From positions 1 through 64,000 of the forward strand of contig NZ_BCQR01000041.1 of the NCBI RefSeq assembly GCF_001552175.1: a stretch of 64,000 nt of DNA, given 5' to 3'. The position numbers were made by a program, and so were the translations under genes. This DNA comes from Actinomadura kijaniata NBRC 14229. GTDB lineage: Bacteria; Actinomycetota; Actinomycetes; Streptosporangiales; Streptosporangiaceae. Below, piece after piece: positions 25,727-33,850 of the stretch (position 1 is the first letter of the stretch; each line of letters begins with the position of its first letter). The notes below the pieces were generated by a model, which was not told the DNA's origin, did not search any database, and saw only the letters and a list, made by a program, of their open reading frames with translations.

Positions 25727-27007
25727 TCACAGGTTGCCCGGATCGATGGCGGCGGCGAGGGCGAGGTGCCCGGCGTCGTTGGGGTGCAGGCCGTCCTTGA
25801 AGACGTAGCCGGGGCGCGGCATCCGGGGGTCGTCCGGGGCGGCGAGCGCCTTGGCGCCGTCCACGACGGCGTCGTACTCGCCGCTCTGCCGGATCCAGCG
25901 GTTCAGCTCCTGGCGGAGGCGCTCGGCCTCGGCGTTCCAGAACGGGAACAGGGCGCCCTTCATCGGCGGGAGCGTCATGCCGACCGTCTTGACGCCGCGC
26001 GCCCGCGCCGCCCTGATCAGTTCGCGGTGCCCCTGGACGAGCTGCTCGCTGGTGACCCTGGGACTGGGCTGGACGCAGGGGTCGGAGACCTGGGGCGCGC
26101 CGATGTCGTTGGCCCCCAGATGGATGATCACGGCCTTGACGCCGGGGCGGTCCAGCACGTCGCGCCGGAACCGGGTGAGGGCGCTCTCGCCGCCGCAGGG
26201 CGAGGAGCGCAGGAGCTTGTTGGAGCCGATGCCGACGTTGACGACGCCGTGCTCGTGGCGGCCCGCGGCGAGGCGTTCGGCGAGGCGGTCGGGGAAGCGC
26301 GCGTCGGCCCCGGGGGTGGTGCCGACGCCGTCGACGAGCGAGTCGCCGAACACCGCCACCGAACGGCCCGGCCCGCCCTCGGTCTCCACGCCGCTGAGGA
26401 AGTACCAGGAGGAGGTGGACTCCTTGTAGGCGTCGCCGGTGTCGGTCAGGCGGTCGCCCGCGGCGCGGTGGCTCCGGGTGAGCGCGAAGCGGTGGAACGT
26501 CGCCGGGCCGGTCGCCTCGGTGAAGCGGAGGCTGACCGCCAGCTTCTCCATGGGCGAGGTGGTCAGCTCCACCGGGTCGCTGACGATCTCCGCGCCGGGC
26601 GCGATCTCGGTGGCGGCCGCGCGGCCGAACGTGATCGGCCTGGACGATCCCGGCCACACCAGCGCGTCGCCCGCCGACCGGCCGACCGCCGCTCCGGCGA
26701 TCTTCAACGGCCGATCCCCGTACCGGTTCGACAGCCGGACGCGGACGCGCCTGCCGCCCGCCCCGACCCGGACGACCTGCCGCACCGACTCGTTCCGGAA
26801 GCCGCGCGGGGACCAGTTGGGGCCGGAGTCCTCGTCGCCCGCGACCGGCGGCTGCATCGCCGCGCCCCAGGTCGTGGCCCACGACTCGGCGGCGGTGAGC
26901 CGCGCGACCGCGTGCCGGGCGGGCGAGGCCTGCACCATGCCCGCGATCAGGACGGCCCCCGCCACCGCGCCCACCGTTATCTTCACCGTCGCCGGAACGT
27001 TCGCCAT
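25727..27007 (-). CDS. Secreted SGNH/GDSL hydrolase
   Basis: 426 residues from ATG 27007. An N-terminal signal anchor (about 7-27) is followed by a beta-rich N-terminal domain (about 40-205) and an SGNH hydrolase domain with the nucleophile Ser223 in FGDSLVDG, Gly in NVGIGSN, Asn in GANDIG and the Asp-His pair in DGLHPNDAGH. It matches the two-domain actinobacterial esterase group (SGNH_hydro with jelly-roll). Likely an extracellular esterase or lipase. It lies between the VOC gene and the MFS gene on the same strand. Confidence 0.9.
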   Translation of the reverse strand: MANVPATVKITVGAVAGAVLIAGMVQASPARHAVARLTAAESWATTWGAAMQPPVAGDEDSGPNWSPRGFRNESVRQVVRVGAGGRRVRVRLSNRYGDRPLKIAGAAVGRSAGDALVWPGSSRPITFGRAAATEIAPGAEIVSDPVELTTSPMEKLAVSLRFTEATGPATFHRFALTRSHRAAGDRLTDTGDAYKESTSSWYFLSGVETEGGPGRSVAVFGDSLVDGVGTTPGADARFPDRLAERLAAGRHEHGVVNVGIGSNKLLRSSPCGGESALTRFRRDVLDRPGVKAVIIHLGANDIGAPQVSDPCVQPSPRVTSEQLVQGHRELIRAARARGVKTVGMTLPPMKGALFPFWNAEAERLRQELNRWIRQSGEYDAVVDGAKALAAPDDPRMPRPGYVFKDGLHPNDAGHLALAAAIDPGNL

Positions 27008-27062
27008 GGTTCGATCACACCGTTCCGGGGCCCGCGGCACATCGGGGGCAGCACCCCATTCG

Positions 27063-27082
27063 GGGTGGGGGAACCCCCACCC
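27063..27082 (-). terminator. Hairpin terminator
   Basis: GGGTGGGGG (27063-27071) pairs with CCCCCACCC (27074-27082), downstream of the leftward MFS gene and upstream of the GDSL gene. Confidence 0.6.
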
Positions 27083-27123
27083 GGGGAGTCGGGGGCGTCC
27101 CCGACCACAGGGTGGAGCCCGGG

Positions 27124-28515
27124 TCAGCGGACGGCGCGACGGTCCGGCGCGACCGGCGTTCCGGCGGGGGCCGGGCGGGGCAGCGCCGCCGTCATGACGG
27201 CGGCCAGGGCGGGGAGCGCCAGGGCCGCCCAGAACGCCGCGCGGTAGCCGTCGGCCGCGGCGGCGGGGCCCGTCGCCGCGGCCGCGACCGCGCCCGTCGC
27301 GGCCAGGCCGAGCGGCGCGCCGAGCTGGAACGCGGTGTTCAGCAGCCCCGAGGCCAGTCCCTGGTCGTCGTCGGCCACGCCGGTGGTCGCCACCGCCATC
27401 GACGGCGCGAACGAAAGGCCCGAGCCCGCGCCACTGAGCAGCAGGCCCGGCAGCGCCACCGCCCAGCCGCCGCCGAACGCGGGCGCGAGCGCCAGCAGCG
27501 CCAGTCCCAGCGCGGTCACCGCCGCGCCGCCCAGCAGCAGGGCGCGGGCGCCGAACCGCGCCATCAGCCCGGCGGCCCGCCCGGAGATCAGCACGATCAC
27601 CAGGGTGACCGGCGCGAACACCAGCCCGGTGCCCAGCGGGGACAGCCCGGCGGCGTTCTGCAGGTACAGGGTGCCGAAGTACTGCGTCACCAGCGCCGCC
27701 GAGGCGGTGAACACGCAGATCAGGTTGCCGTGGCGCACGTGGGCGTTGGCGAGCAGGGCGGGTTTGACCAGCGGGTCCGCGCCCCGGCGGTCGCGGCGCA
27801 GCTGCACGGCCCAGAACGCCGCCAGCAGCACCGGCGCGGCCAGCAGCGGGAGCGCGCCGGCGCCGGACAGGCCCATCGCCAGCAGCACCGCGCCGGAGGT
27901 GAGCACGACGGCCCCGGCGAGGTCGGGGCGCGCGGCGCGGGCGGGCCGGGCGGCGGGCGCCAGGGCCAGCACCGCGCCGACCGCCAGCAGGCCGACCGGC
28001 AGGTTCACCAGGAAGATCGCGCGCCAGTGGAGCAGGTCGGTGAGCAGGCCGCCGACCAGCCCGGCCGCCGCCGCGCCGCCGGAGGCGACCGCGCCCCAGA
28101 TCCCGAGCGCCCGGTTGCGCGCCGGGCCCTCGGCGAAGGTGGTGGTGAGCAGGGCCAGCGCGGCGGGCGACACGAGCGCCGCGCCGAGGCCCTGCGCGGC
28201 ACGGGCGGCGACGAGCGTCGGCGCGTTCGGCGCGGCCCCGGCCAGCAGGGAGGCGGCGGTGAACGCGACCAGCCCGGCGACCAGCACGCGGCGGTGTCCG
28301 TACAGGTCACCGGCCCGGCCCGCGACGATCATGAAGCCGCCGTAGGCGAGGCCGTAGGCGGTGACGATCCACTGCTGGCCGGCCTCGGCCATGCCGAGCC
28401 CGGCGCGCATCGCCGGGAGCGCGACGGTGACGACGACCGCGTCCAGCACCAGCATGGTCTGGGCCAGGCAGAGGGCGACCAGCAGCGGGCCGGGGCGGGA
28501 CGGGGAAGGGGACAC
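27124..28515 (-). CDS. MFS drug exporter (DHA2/EmrB-QacA type)
   Basis: 463-residue proton-coupled exporter with about 14 membrane segments. It has the first-segment motif LDAVVVTVALPAM and the loop GRAGDLYGHRRV (motif A), and GLVGGLLTDLLHWRAIFLVN (motif C region and the downstream loop). The start is GTG 28515 with GGAGG upstream. It diverges from a TetR gene across a spacer with several GTTnnnnAAC boxes, the standard arrangement for a drug-responsive pump. Confidence 0.93.
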   Translation of the reverse strand: MSPSPSRPGPLLVALCLAQTMLVLDAVVVTVALPAMRAGLGMAEAGQQWIVTAYGLAYGGFMIVAGRAGDLYGHRRVLVAGLVAFTAASLLAGAAPNAPTLVAARAAQGLGAALVSPAALALLTTTFAEGPARNRALGIWGAVASGGAAAAGLVGGLLTDLLHWRAIFLVNLPVGLLAVGAVLALAPAARPARAARPDLAGAVVLTSGAVLLAMGLSGAGALPLLAAPVLLAAFWAVQLRRDRRGADPLVKPALLANAHVRHGNLICVFTASAALVTQYFGTLYLQNAAGLSPLGTGLVFAPVTLVIVLISGRAAGLMARFGARALLLGGAAVTALGLALLALAPAFGGGWAVALPGLLLSGAGSGLSFAPSMAVATTGVADDDQGLASGLLNTAFQLGAPLGLAATGAVAAAATGPAAAADGYRAAFWAALALPALAAVMTAALPRPAPAGTPVAPDRRAVR

Positions 28516-28531
28516 GGGGCCTCCGGCACCA

Positions 28532-28600
28532 GTTAGTAAATGTACGTTCGTTTATGAACGTAGCCGGTGCGGTAGCGTTTGTGAAGAGCCGTTTACGAAC
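28532..28600. promoter_or_regulatory. TetR operator array (four boxes)
   Basis: Four 10-bp boxes of the form GTTnnnnAAC: GTTAGTAAAT (28532-28541, last base off), GTTTATGAAC (28550-28559), GTTTGTGAAG (28577-28586, last base off) and GTTTACGAAC (28591-28600). The second lies inside a 20-bp dyad (28543-28562). They cover the MFS-tetR divergent promoter. Confidence 0.7.
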
Positions 28601-28615
28601 CGGGAGGGACGACGG

Positions 28616-29197
28616 ATGGCCAGACCCCGCACGACCAGCGACGAGGAGATCCTGGAGGCGGCCACCCGGGCCGTCTGGCGGCACGGGGTCGGCGGGCTGA
28701 CGCTGGCGGCGGTCGCCCGGGAGGCGGGCCTCGCGCCCGCCACGCTGGTCCAGCGCTTCGGCTCCAAGCGCGGCCTGCTGCTGGCGCTGGCCCGGCGGTC
28801 CTCCGACCCGTTCGGGAAGGCGCGGGAGGGGCACGGCTCGCCGCTGGCGGCGCTGCACGCGGCGCTGGAGGCGATGGTCGCCGACGTGCGCACCCCCGCC
28901 GAGCTGGCCAACAGCATGAGCTTCCTGCAACTGGACCTGACCGACGAGGAGTTCCACGGGCACGCGGCGGAGGGCGCGCGGCGCATGCGCCGGCGGATCG
29001 CCGACCTCGTCGCCGAGGCGGTGGCGGCCGGGGAGCTGGCGGAGGGGACGGACGCCGGGCGGCTGGCCCGCACGGTCCAGGTCACCTACAACGGCACGCT
29101 CATCGTGTGGGCGCTCACGCAGGAGGGCGAGCCGCTCGCGCCGGTCCTGCGCGCCGCCGTCGACGAGGTGCTGCGCCCCTACCGAGTGGAACCCTGA
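28616..29197 (+). CDS. TetR family regulator
   Basis: 193-residue repressor with a helix-turn-helix at about residues 12-55 (LTLAAVAREAGLAPATLVQR) and a C-terminal domain with TVQVTYNGTLIVWALTQEGE. The start is ATG 28616 with GGGAGG. It diverges from the MFS gene and is followed by the dihydrofolate reductase-like gene. All three promoters carry the same boxes, so it probably represses the pump, itself and the enzyme. Confidence 0.92.
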   Translation: MARPRTTSDEEILEAATRAVWRHGVGGLTLAAVAREAGLAPATLVQRFGSKRGLLLALARRSSDPFGKAREGHGSPLAALHAALEAMVADVRTPAELANSMSFLQLDLTDEEFHGHAAEGARRMRRRIADLVAEAVAAGELAEGTDAGRLARTVQVTYNGTLIVWALTQEGEPLAPVLRAAVDEVLRPYRVEP

Positions 29198-29198
29198 A

Positions 29199-29274
29199 CC
29201 AGTTAGTAAACGAATATTTGCTTACTAACTGGGCGGTCGCGGCTACAGTGATTATCAAACAGCCGTTCACAAAC
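29199..29274. promoter_or_regulatory. TetR operator array (second copy)
   Basis: Perfect 11-bp arms CCAGTTAGTAA (29199-29209) and TTACTAACTGG (29222-29232) with a 12-base spacer, then GTTCACAAAC (29265-29274). TACAGT (29244-29249) is a plausible -10. The segment resembles the tetR-MFS spacer closely enough to suggest a duplicated promoter. Confidence 0.7.
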
Positions 29275-29289
29275 CTGGGAGGTCCCGCC

Positions 29290-29835
29290 ATGAGCGCCCC
29301 ACGCCCCTTCACCGCCCGCGTGTTCATCGGCGTCAGCGTGGACGGGTTCATCGCCCGCCCCGACGGCGACCTCGACTGGCTGAACGAGCGCGGCGAGGCC
29401 GCCGGGCGCGACCTCGGCTACCAGGCGTTCATCGACGGCGTGGACACCGTCGTCATGGGCCGCGCCACCTACGAGAAGATGCTGACGTTCGGCCCCGACG
29501 CCTGGAGCTACGACGGCAAGCACGTCGCGGTGCTCAGCACCCGGCTGCCCGCCGACGCCGACCCGCGCGTCACCGTGTACCGGTCGATGGACGATCTGGT
29601 CGCGGGGCTGACCTGGCGGGGCGCCAAGAGCGTGTACGCCGACGGCGGGCAGGTGGTGCGGGCGTTCCTGCGCGCCGGGCTGGTCGACGACCTCACGATC
29701 ACCACGGTGCCGGTGCTGATCGGCCGGGGGCTGCCGCTGTTCGGCGACCTGGACGCCGACGTCCCGCTGACCCTGCGCTCGGTCGAGGACATGGGCGCGG
29801 GCGTCGTGCAGGCCGTCTACGCGGTGGACCGGTGA
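29290..29835 (+). CDS. Dihydrofolate reductase-like enzyme (RibD C-terminal type)
   Basis: 181-residue NADPH-dependent reductase of the DHFR/RibD_C superfamily: TARVFIGVSVDGFIARPDGD, VVMGRATYEKM and TVPVLIGRGLPLFGDL are the family blocks. Such stand-alone proteins are common beside regulators in actinobacteria, and some confer tolerance to antifolates or reduce other compounds. The start is ATG 29290 with GGGAGG. Being under the same boxes as the MFS pump suggests a joint detoxification response. Confidence 0.88.
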   Translation: MSAPRPFTARVFIGVSVDGFIARPDGDLDWLNERGEAAGRDLGYQAFIDGVDTVVMGRATYEKMLTFGPDAWSYDGKHVAVLSTRLPADADPRVTVYRSMDDLVAGLTWRGAKSVYADGGQVVRAFLRAGLVDDLTITTVPVLIGRGLPLFGDLDADVPLTLRSVEDMGAGVVQAVYAVDR

Positions 29836-29847
29836 CCGGGGCGGTCC

Positions 29848-32049
29848 TCAGGTCCGGCGCCGGGTGCGGTCCAGCATCCAGTGGCCGCCCGCGGCCCAGC
29901 CGGTGAAGCGGCGCGCGCCGGGGACGCGTTCGCCGGTCGCGGCCTCGCGCAGGCCGCCGAGGACCGGGCCGAGCCGTTCCCGGACGTGCGCGGGATGGCG
30001 GCCGGCCTCCTCGCGCAGCCACGCGAAATCGCTCGTCCCCGCCATCGTCAGGAAGAACACCGTCTGCCGCCACGCGTAGGCCGCGTCCTTGACCGTGCCC
30101 AGCGGGCGCGGGTTGCCGTGGACGCGCTCCAGCAGACGGCACACCGTGCCGAACGCCCGCCGCGCCAGGTCCTCCCAGCCCGGCGCGGGCCGCACGCCGA
30201 CCGGGCCCGCCAGCGCCGCCAGGTTGTGCGTGGTGAGGATCTGCGCCTGCTCGATGACCATGCCGTTGGCCGCGACGGAGTACCCGCGCGCGCCCTCCCC
30301 GGCGCGGCGGGTGCACAGCTCGGCGAACCCCTGGGAGTCCGACGCCCGGAAGCGCCGCTTCCTCGACACGTCCTCGATGGCCTGGACCGCCTGGTAGTCG
30401 ATGTCGTAGTACCGCGCGTACAGCGACCCGTCCAGGAGCTTCCCGGCGAGCTTGGCGGCGCGCAGGAACTTGCCCGAGAACGCCCCCATGAAGATGTCGG
30501 CGGCGAGCTCCTCCACGAACACCACGTCCAGGCCGGCGCCCCGGGCCAGGGTGTCCATCTCGCGGAGCAGCGGGTTGGGCAGGATCGTGCCCGGGAACCC
30601 CTGCAACGCCAGCTCGCCGATCTCCCGCAGCGCCGTCCGCGCCGTGCCGTCGACGACGCGCCGGTGCCCGTCCACGGCCCGCACCCAGGGCAGCTCCTCG
30701 ACGCGGACCTGGTGGTCGAGGTCGAGGAGCAGGAGCGAACGCCGGTTGCGGAACGCCCGGTAGTGCGCGGCCATCAGCAGCCGCAGCGCCTCGTCGGCAT
30801 AGCTCTCGGCCGCCGTGGACGCCACGATCTGCGGGACGAGCTCGGCCAGGACCTCCGCCGAGGGCACCACGCCGCGTTCGATGAGCGCGCCGATCGGGGC
30901 GCGCAGGGCGCGTTCGACGGCGTGCCGCAGCGCCTCCGGCAGCTCGCTGCCCGCCGGGATCCCGGTCAGCGCCTCCTCGTCGCCGGTGACCGGCCGCACG
31001 AGCGGCCCGACGTCGTCCACGCCGACCGTCTGCGGCAGCGCCGAGAGCCGGCTCAGCACGATCTGCGCCAGCGCGTGGTGCGTGGGCCGTTCCGCGACCG
31101 CGGCCTGTGCCCTGCGGAGCTCGGTGTGGCTCCGCGAGCCGGGCTCTCCGCGCTTGGCGACCATCGAGCGGGCGGCGTACCGCACGCGGCCCCGGTCCGG
31201 CTCGCGTCCCTCGACGAGGTCCTCCAGCGCGGCCCGCAGGATCCCGACGTTCTCCTTGGGCCTGCGGTGTTTCGTGCACAGGGTGTGGACGGCGGCGAGC
31301 CCGCGGTACCGGGCCAGCAGCGCCCGGCCGCGTTCCCGCCACTCCGGCGAGCCGTCGTCGGCGAGCCAGAACTCCAGCAGCTCGTCGGCGAACGGGTTCC
31401 ACACCGACAGGGCCTCGTTCATGGCCTCGATCCGGGGGTTGGGCCCGCGCGCCGCCATCGCGGCCCGGACGTCGCCCACGGTCTCCCGCGACACCACCGA
31501 CGGGTCGGGCACCGGCGCGTCCCCCGGCCGGGGCGCGAACCGCAGCCGGTCGGCGTGGGGCTCGATCTCCTCGACCAGCCGCAGCGCCGCCGCGACGTCC
31601 CCGGCCCGCAGCAGCCACGCCACGACCGGCAGCGCCGCCTCCTCGGGGACCTCGACCTCGTACCGGCCGCTGTCCAGCAGCTCCGCCAGCCCGGCGATCC
31701 CCGCGTCGCTGAGGTGGTGCTCGAAGACGGCCCGCCGCTCGGCCGGGATCCCGGCGCGCTCGGCGACGGTCCTCTCGTGGGGGGTGAGCGGTCCGCCGGC
31801 GGCGGCGTTCCCGGTGGCGAACCCGCCCCGGACGACCTCGGGCGTCGCCCACACGGGCAGTCCGGCGACCGGCGCGCGCTCCCCCACGGAGATCGTTCCG
31901 TCGGTGATGCCGTCCATGACCTGCCGCCACCGCCGCATCCGGCGCTCGGCGAGCCGCCTGACGTCGGCGTCCTGGTGGGTCACCGCGGTCACGAACGCCT
32001 TCGCCAGCTGCCCGGCGGCGTACCCGGAACGCTCCTGCTTCTCGTCCAT
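29848..32049 (-). CDS. Unrecognised 733-residue protein
   Basis: Large soluble protein with no signal peptide and no enzyme motif I can identify. The N-terminal half (1 to about 330) is helical and rich in Ala, Arg and Glu. The C-terminal half has conserved-looking runs such as RRSLLLLDLDHQVR, FVEELAADIFMGAFSGKF, IEQAQILTTHNLAAL and TVKDAAYAWRQTVFFL. Codon use is normal for the region. The gene diverges from the HEAT-repeat gene across 174 bp, which hold a tRNA-like sequence just upstream of ATG 32049. A joint role with the HEAT protein is possible but unproven. Confidence 0.85.
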   Translation of the reverse strand: MDEKQERSGYAAGQLAKAFVTAVTHQDADVRRLAERRMRRWRQVMDGITDGTISVGERAPVAGLPVWATPEVVRGGFATGNAAAGGPLTPHERTVAERAGIPAERRAVFEHHLSDAGIAGLAELLDSGRYEVEVPEEAALPVVAWLLRAGDVAAALRLVEEIEPHADRLRFAPRPGDAPVPDPSVVSRETVGDVRAAMAARGPNPRIEAMNEALSVWNPFADELLEFWLADDGSPEWRERGRALLARYRGLAAVHTLCTKHRRPKENVGILRAALEDLVEGREPDRGRVRYAARSMVAKRGEPGSRSHTELRRAQAAVAERPTHHALAQIVLSRLSALPQTVGVDDVGPLVRPVTGDEEALTGIPAGSELPEALRHAVERALRAPIGALIERGVVPSAEVLAELVPQIVASTAAESYADEALRLLMAAHYRAFRNRRSLLLLDLDHQVRVEELPWVRAVDGHRRVVDGTARTALREIGELALQGFPGTILPNPLLREMDTLARGAGLDVVFVEELAADIFMGAFSGKFLRAAKLAGKLLDGSLYARYYDIDYQAVQAIEDVSRKRRFRASDSQGFAELCTRRAGEGARGYSVAANGMVIEQAQILTTHNLAALAGPVGVRPAPGWEDLARRAFGTVCRLLERVHGNPRPLGTVKDAAYAWRQTVFFLTMAGTSDFAWLREEAGRHPAHVRERLGPVLGGLREAATGERVPGARRFTGWAAGGHWMLDRTRRRT

Positions 32050-32054
32050 AGCCA

Positions 32055-32121
32055 GCGTGGCGGGTTCCGCCCCCGCGCCCTCCGGGTCTGAAGCCCGGTG
32101 CTCTGCTGCTGAGCTACACGC
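32055..32121 (-). pseudogene. Decayed tRNA-like sequence with TCA anticodon
   Basis: 67-nt minus-strand cloverleaf relic. The 5' acceptor strand GCGTG pairs with CACGC, the D-arm is GCTC/GAGC, the anticodon arm is CCGGG/CCCGG with loop CTTCAGA (anticodon TCA), and the T-arm is GCGGG/CCCGC. The T-loop GGCGGAA lacks the normal TTC start, and two acceptor pairs are missing on the 3' side. It is too short, and lacks the long variable arm, for a selenocysteine tRNA. It sits six bases upstream of ATG 32049. Confidence 0.55.
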
Positions 32122-32211
32122 TGAACGCCCCTCAGGCTACGAACCCCCCGCACACCCCCGCAACGCATTTCCCACCGGGAAAAACCGTGGTCGTCCATGC
32201 GGCGATCACCC

Positions 32212-32217
32212 CAGAAT
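32212..32217 (+). promoter_or_regulatory. -10 box of a leaderless promoter
   Basis: CAGAAT ends six bases before ATG 32224 of the HEAT-repeat gene. Confidence 0.45.
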
Positions 32218-32223
32218 GAGGGG

Positions 32224-33705
32224 ATGACCAGCACGGACACGACACTCGACGCCCTCGTCCACGACCTGGACCACGGGCGTTCCGTCGACATGTGGGTGCT
32301 CGTCCACCGGCTGGTGGATGCCGCCGGGGACCCGGAGGCCGGGGAGGCGGCGTTGCGCGCCCTCTCCTCCGCCCGGCCGGGCACCTGGACGCGGATCGAC
32401 GACGAGGTGCGGAGCCACAGCGCATACAGGGGGACCGGGAAACGGTGGCGGGCGCTCGTGGCGGCGGCGCGGCGCGACGAGGACCCGCTGGCGGTGCTGC
32501 TGGCCGCCTGCTCCCACGACGGGCGCGAACGCGAGGCGGCCCTGTCCGCGCCCGCGATGCGGCTTCCGTCGCTGCTGCCGATCCTGATGATCCGCGCGAC
32601 CGACTGGGCGGCACCCGTCCGGCGGAAGGCCCGAACCGTGCTGGAGCAGGTCGCCCCGGACCCTGGGCGGGCCGCCGCCATGGCCCTGCACCTGCGGGAA
32701 CGGCGGCGCGGCCAAGACGTCATGGACGCGCTGCTGGGGGAGCTGCACGACGCCCCGGAGGCGACGCTCCACCGGCTGCGCGCCGACGGCGACCGGCGGG
32801 TGCGGCGGCTGGCCTACCGGATCTGGCTGGACGGGCGGGCCGGGCTGGACGAGGTCGTGGCGGCGGCGATGACCGAGCCGGACACCGTCTGCCGTCGGCT
32901 CGCCGTCGCGGACGCCGTCGAACGCGCCGTCCGCGACCCGCGCGCCGACGTCCTGGAACACCTGCTGACCTCGCGGAGCGCGCCCACGCGCGCCGACGCG
33001 TTGACCGGCCTGGTGAGGCTGGGGCGGCCGGAGCGGGGGCGGGCGTTCCTCGGGGACCGGTCGGCGGTGGTGCGGGCCGTCGCGCAGTGGGCGGTGCGGC
33101 GCGCGGGAGGCGACCCGGCCGAGGAGTACCGCGCGGCGCTGGACGCGGGCGAGCCCCGGACGGCCGCCCTGGTCGCCGGGCTGGCCGAGTGCGGCGGCCG
33201 GGACGACGTGCCGCGGGTACTGCCGTTCCTCGGGCACGAGCGGGTCCGGGTGCGGGCCGAGGCGGTGCGGGCCGTCCGGCTGCTCGGCGGTCCGGTGGAG
33301 CAGGCCGCCGAACTCATCGCCGACCCGTCGCCCCGGGTGGTGCGCGAGGTGGAACGCGCGCTCGGCCCGTCCTCCTCCGTCCCGTCGCCCGAAGTCCTGT
33401 GGTCGCTGCTCGACGACGGGGAGCGGCCGTACCATGTGCGGCTGGCCGCCGCCGGGCGGCTGACGCGGCGGGACACCGCGACGCGCGTCGAGGCGATGCT
33501 GTGGCTGCTGATGTCGGATGACGCCGTTCTGCGGAAGCGCGGCGTCGACGAGTGGGGCCGGCTGGCGCGGGACAGCACCGCCTTCTACGGGCCGTTCGCC
33601 CCGCCGGCGCTGGAACGCCTGGCCGCGCTCATCACCACCGCCGAACCCGTGCTCGGCCCGCGGAACGTCCACTGGCTGCGCCTGTGTCTGGGGCTTCCCC
33701 GCTGA
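32224..33705 (+). CDS. HEAT/ARM-repeat protein (493 aa)
   Basis: Alpha-helical repeat protein made of paired helices of about 30-35 residues (DRRVRRLAYRIWLD, VRVRAEAVRAVRLLGGP, SAVVRAVAQWAVRRAGGD), like HEAT or PBS-lyase-type repeats. Such scaffolds bind proteins or nucleic acids. No catalytic motif is present. It diverges from the 733-residue unknown gene. Its stop codon opens a DnaA-box spacer shared with the convergent ABC gene. Confidence 0.85.
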   Translation: MTSTDTTLDALVHDLDHGRSVDMWVLVHRLVDAAGDPEAGEAALRALSSARPGTWTRIDDEVRSHSAYRGTGKRWRALVAAARRDEDPLAVLLAACSHDGREREAALSAPAMRLPSLLPILMIRATDWAAPVRRKARTVLEQVAPDPGRAAAMALHLRERRRGQDVMDALLGELHDAPEATLHRLRADGDRRVRRLAYRIWLDGRAGLDEVVAAAMTEPDTVCRRLAVADAVERAVRDPRADVLEHLLTSRSAPTRADALTGLVRLGRPERGRAFLGDRSAVVRAVAQWAVRRAGGDPAEEYRAALDAGEPRTAALVAGLAECGGRDDVPRVLPFLGHERVRVRAEAVRAVRLLGGPVEQAAELIADPSPRVVREVERALGPSSSVPSPEVLWSLLDDGERPYHVRLAAAGRLTRRDTATRVEAMLWLLMSDDAVLRKRGVDEWGRLARDSTAFYGPFAPPALERLAALITTAEPVLGPRNVHWLRLCLGLPR

Positions 33706-33850
33706 CCGAGCGTCCACAGCCTGTGGATAACTCTTCGCTTATCGCTCTACCAGCAAGAAAAGCCCATCAACCAGGACCGTTCACCACCCGTCATCCCCAG
33801 CCGACCACGATCGGTGACGCCCCGCCCCGGCTCCAGCCGACACACCGGCC
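33706..33850. other. DnaA-box spacer
   Basis: 145-bp convergent spacer without a gene. It holds the dyad TCCACAGCCTGTGGATAACT (33713-33732), which includes a perfect DnaA box on the minus strand (33722-33730), and the block GCTCCAGCCGACACACCGG (33830-33848). Both blocks also occur, in the same order, in the 24.4-kb spacer. Confidence 0.6.

Noticed and set aside
32055-32121. A functional selenocysteine tRNA
   Set aside because: The anticodon is TCA, but there is no long variable arm, the T-loop is abnormal, acceptor pairs are missing, and no selAB genes are in view.
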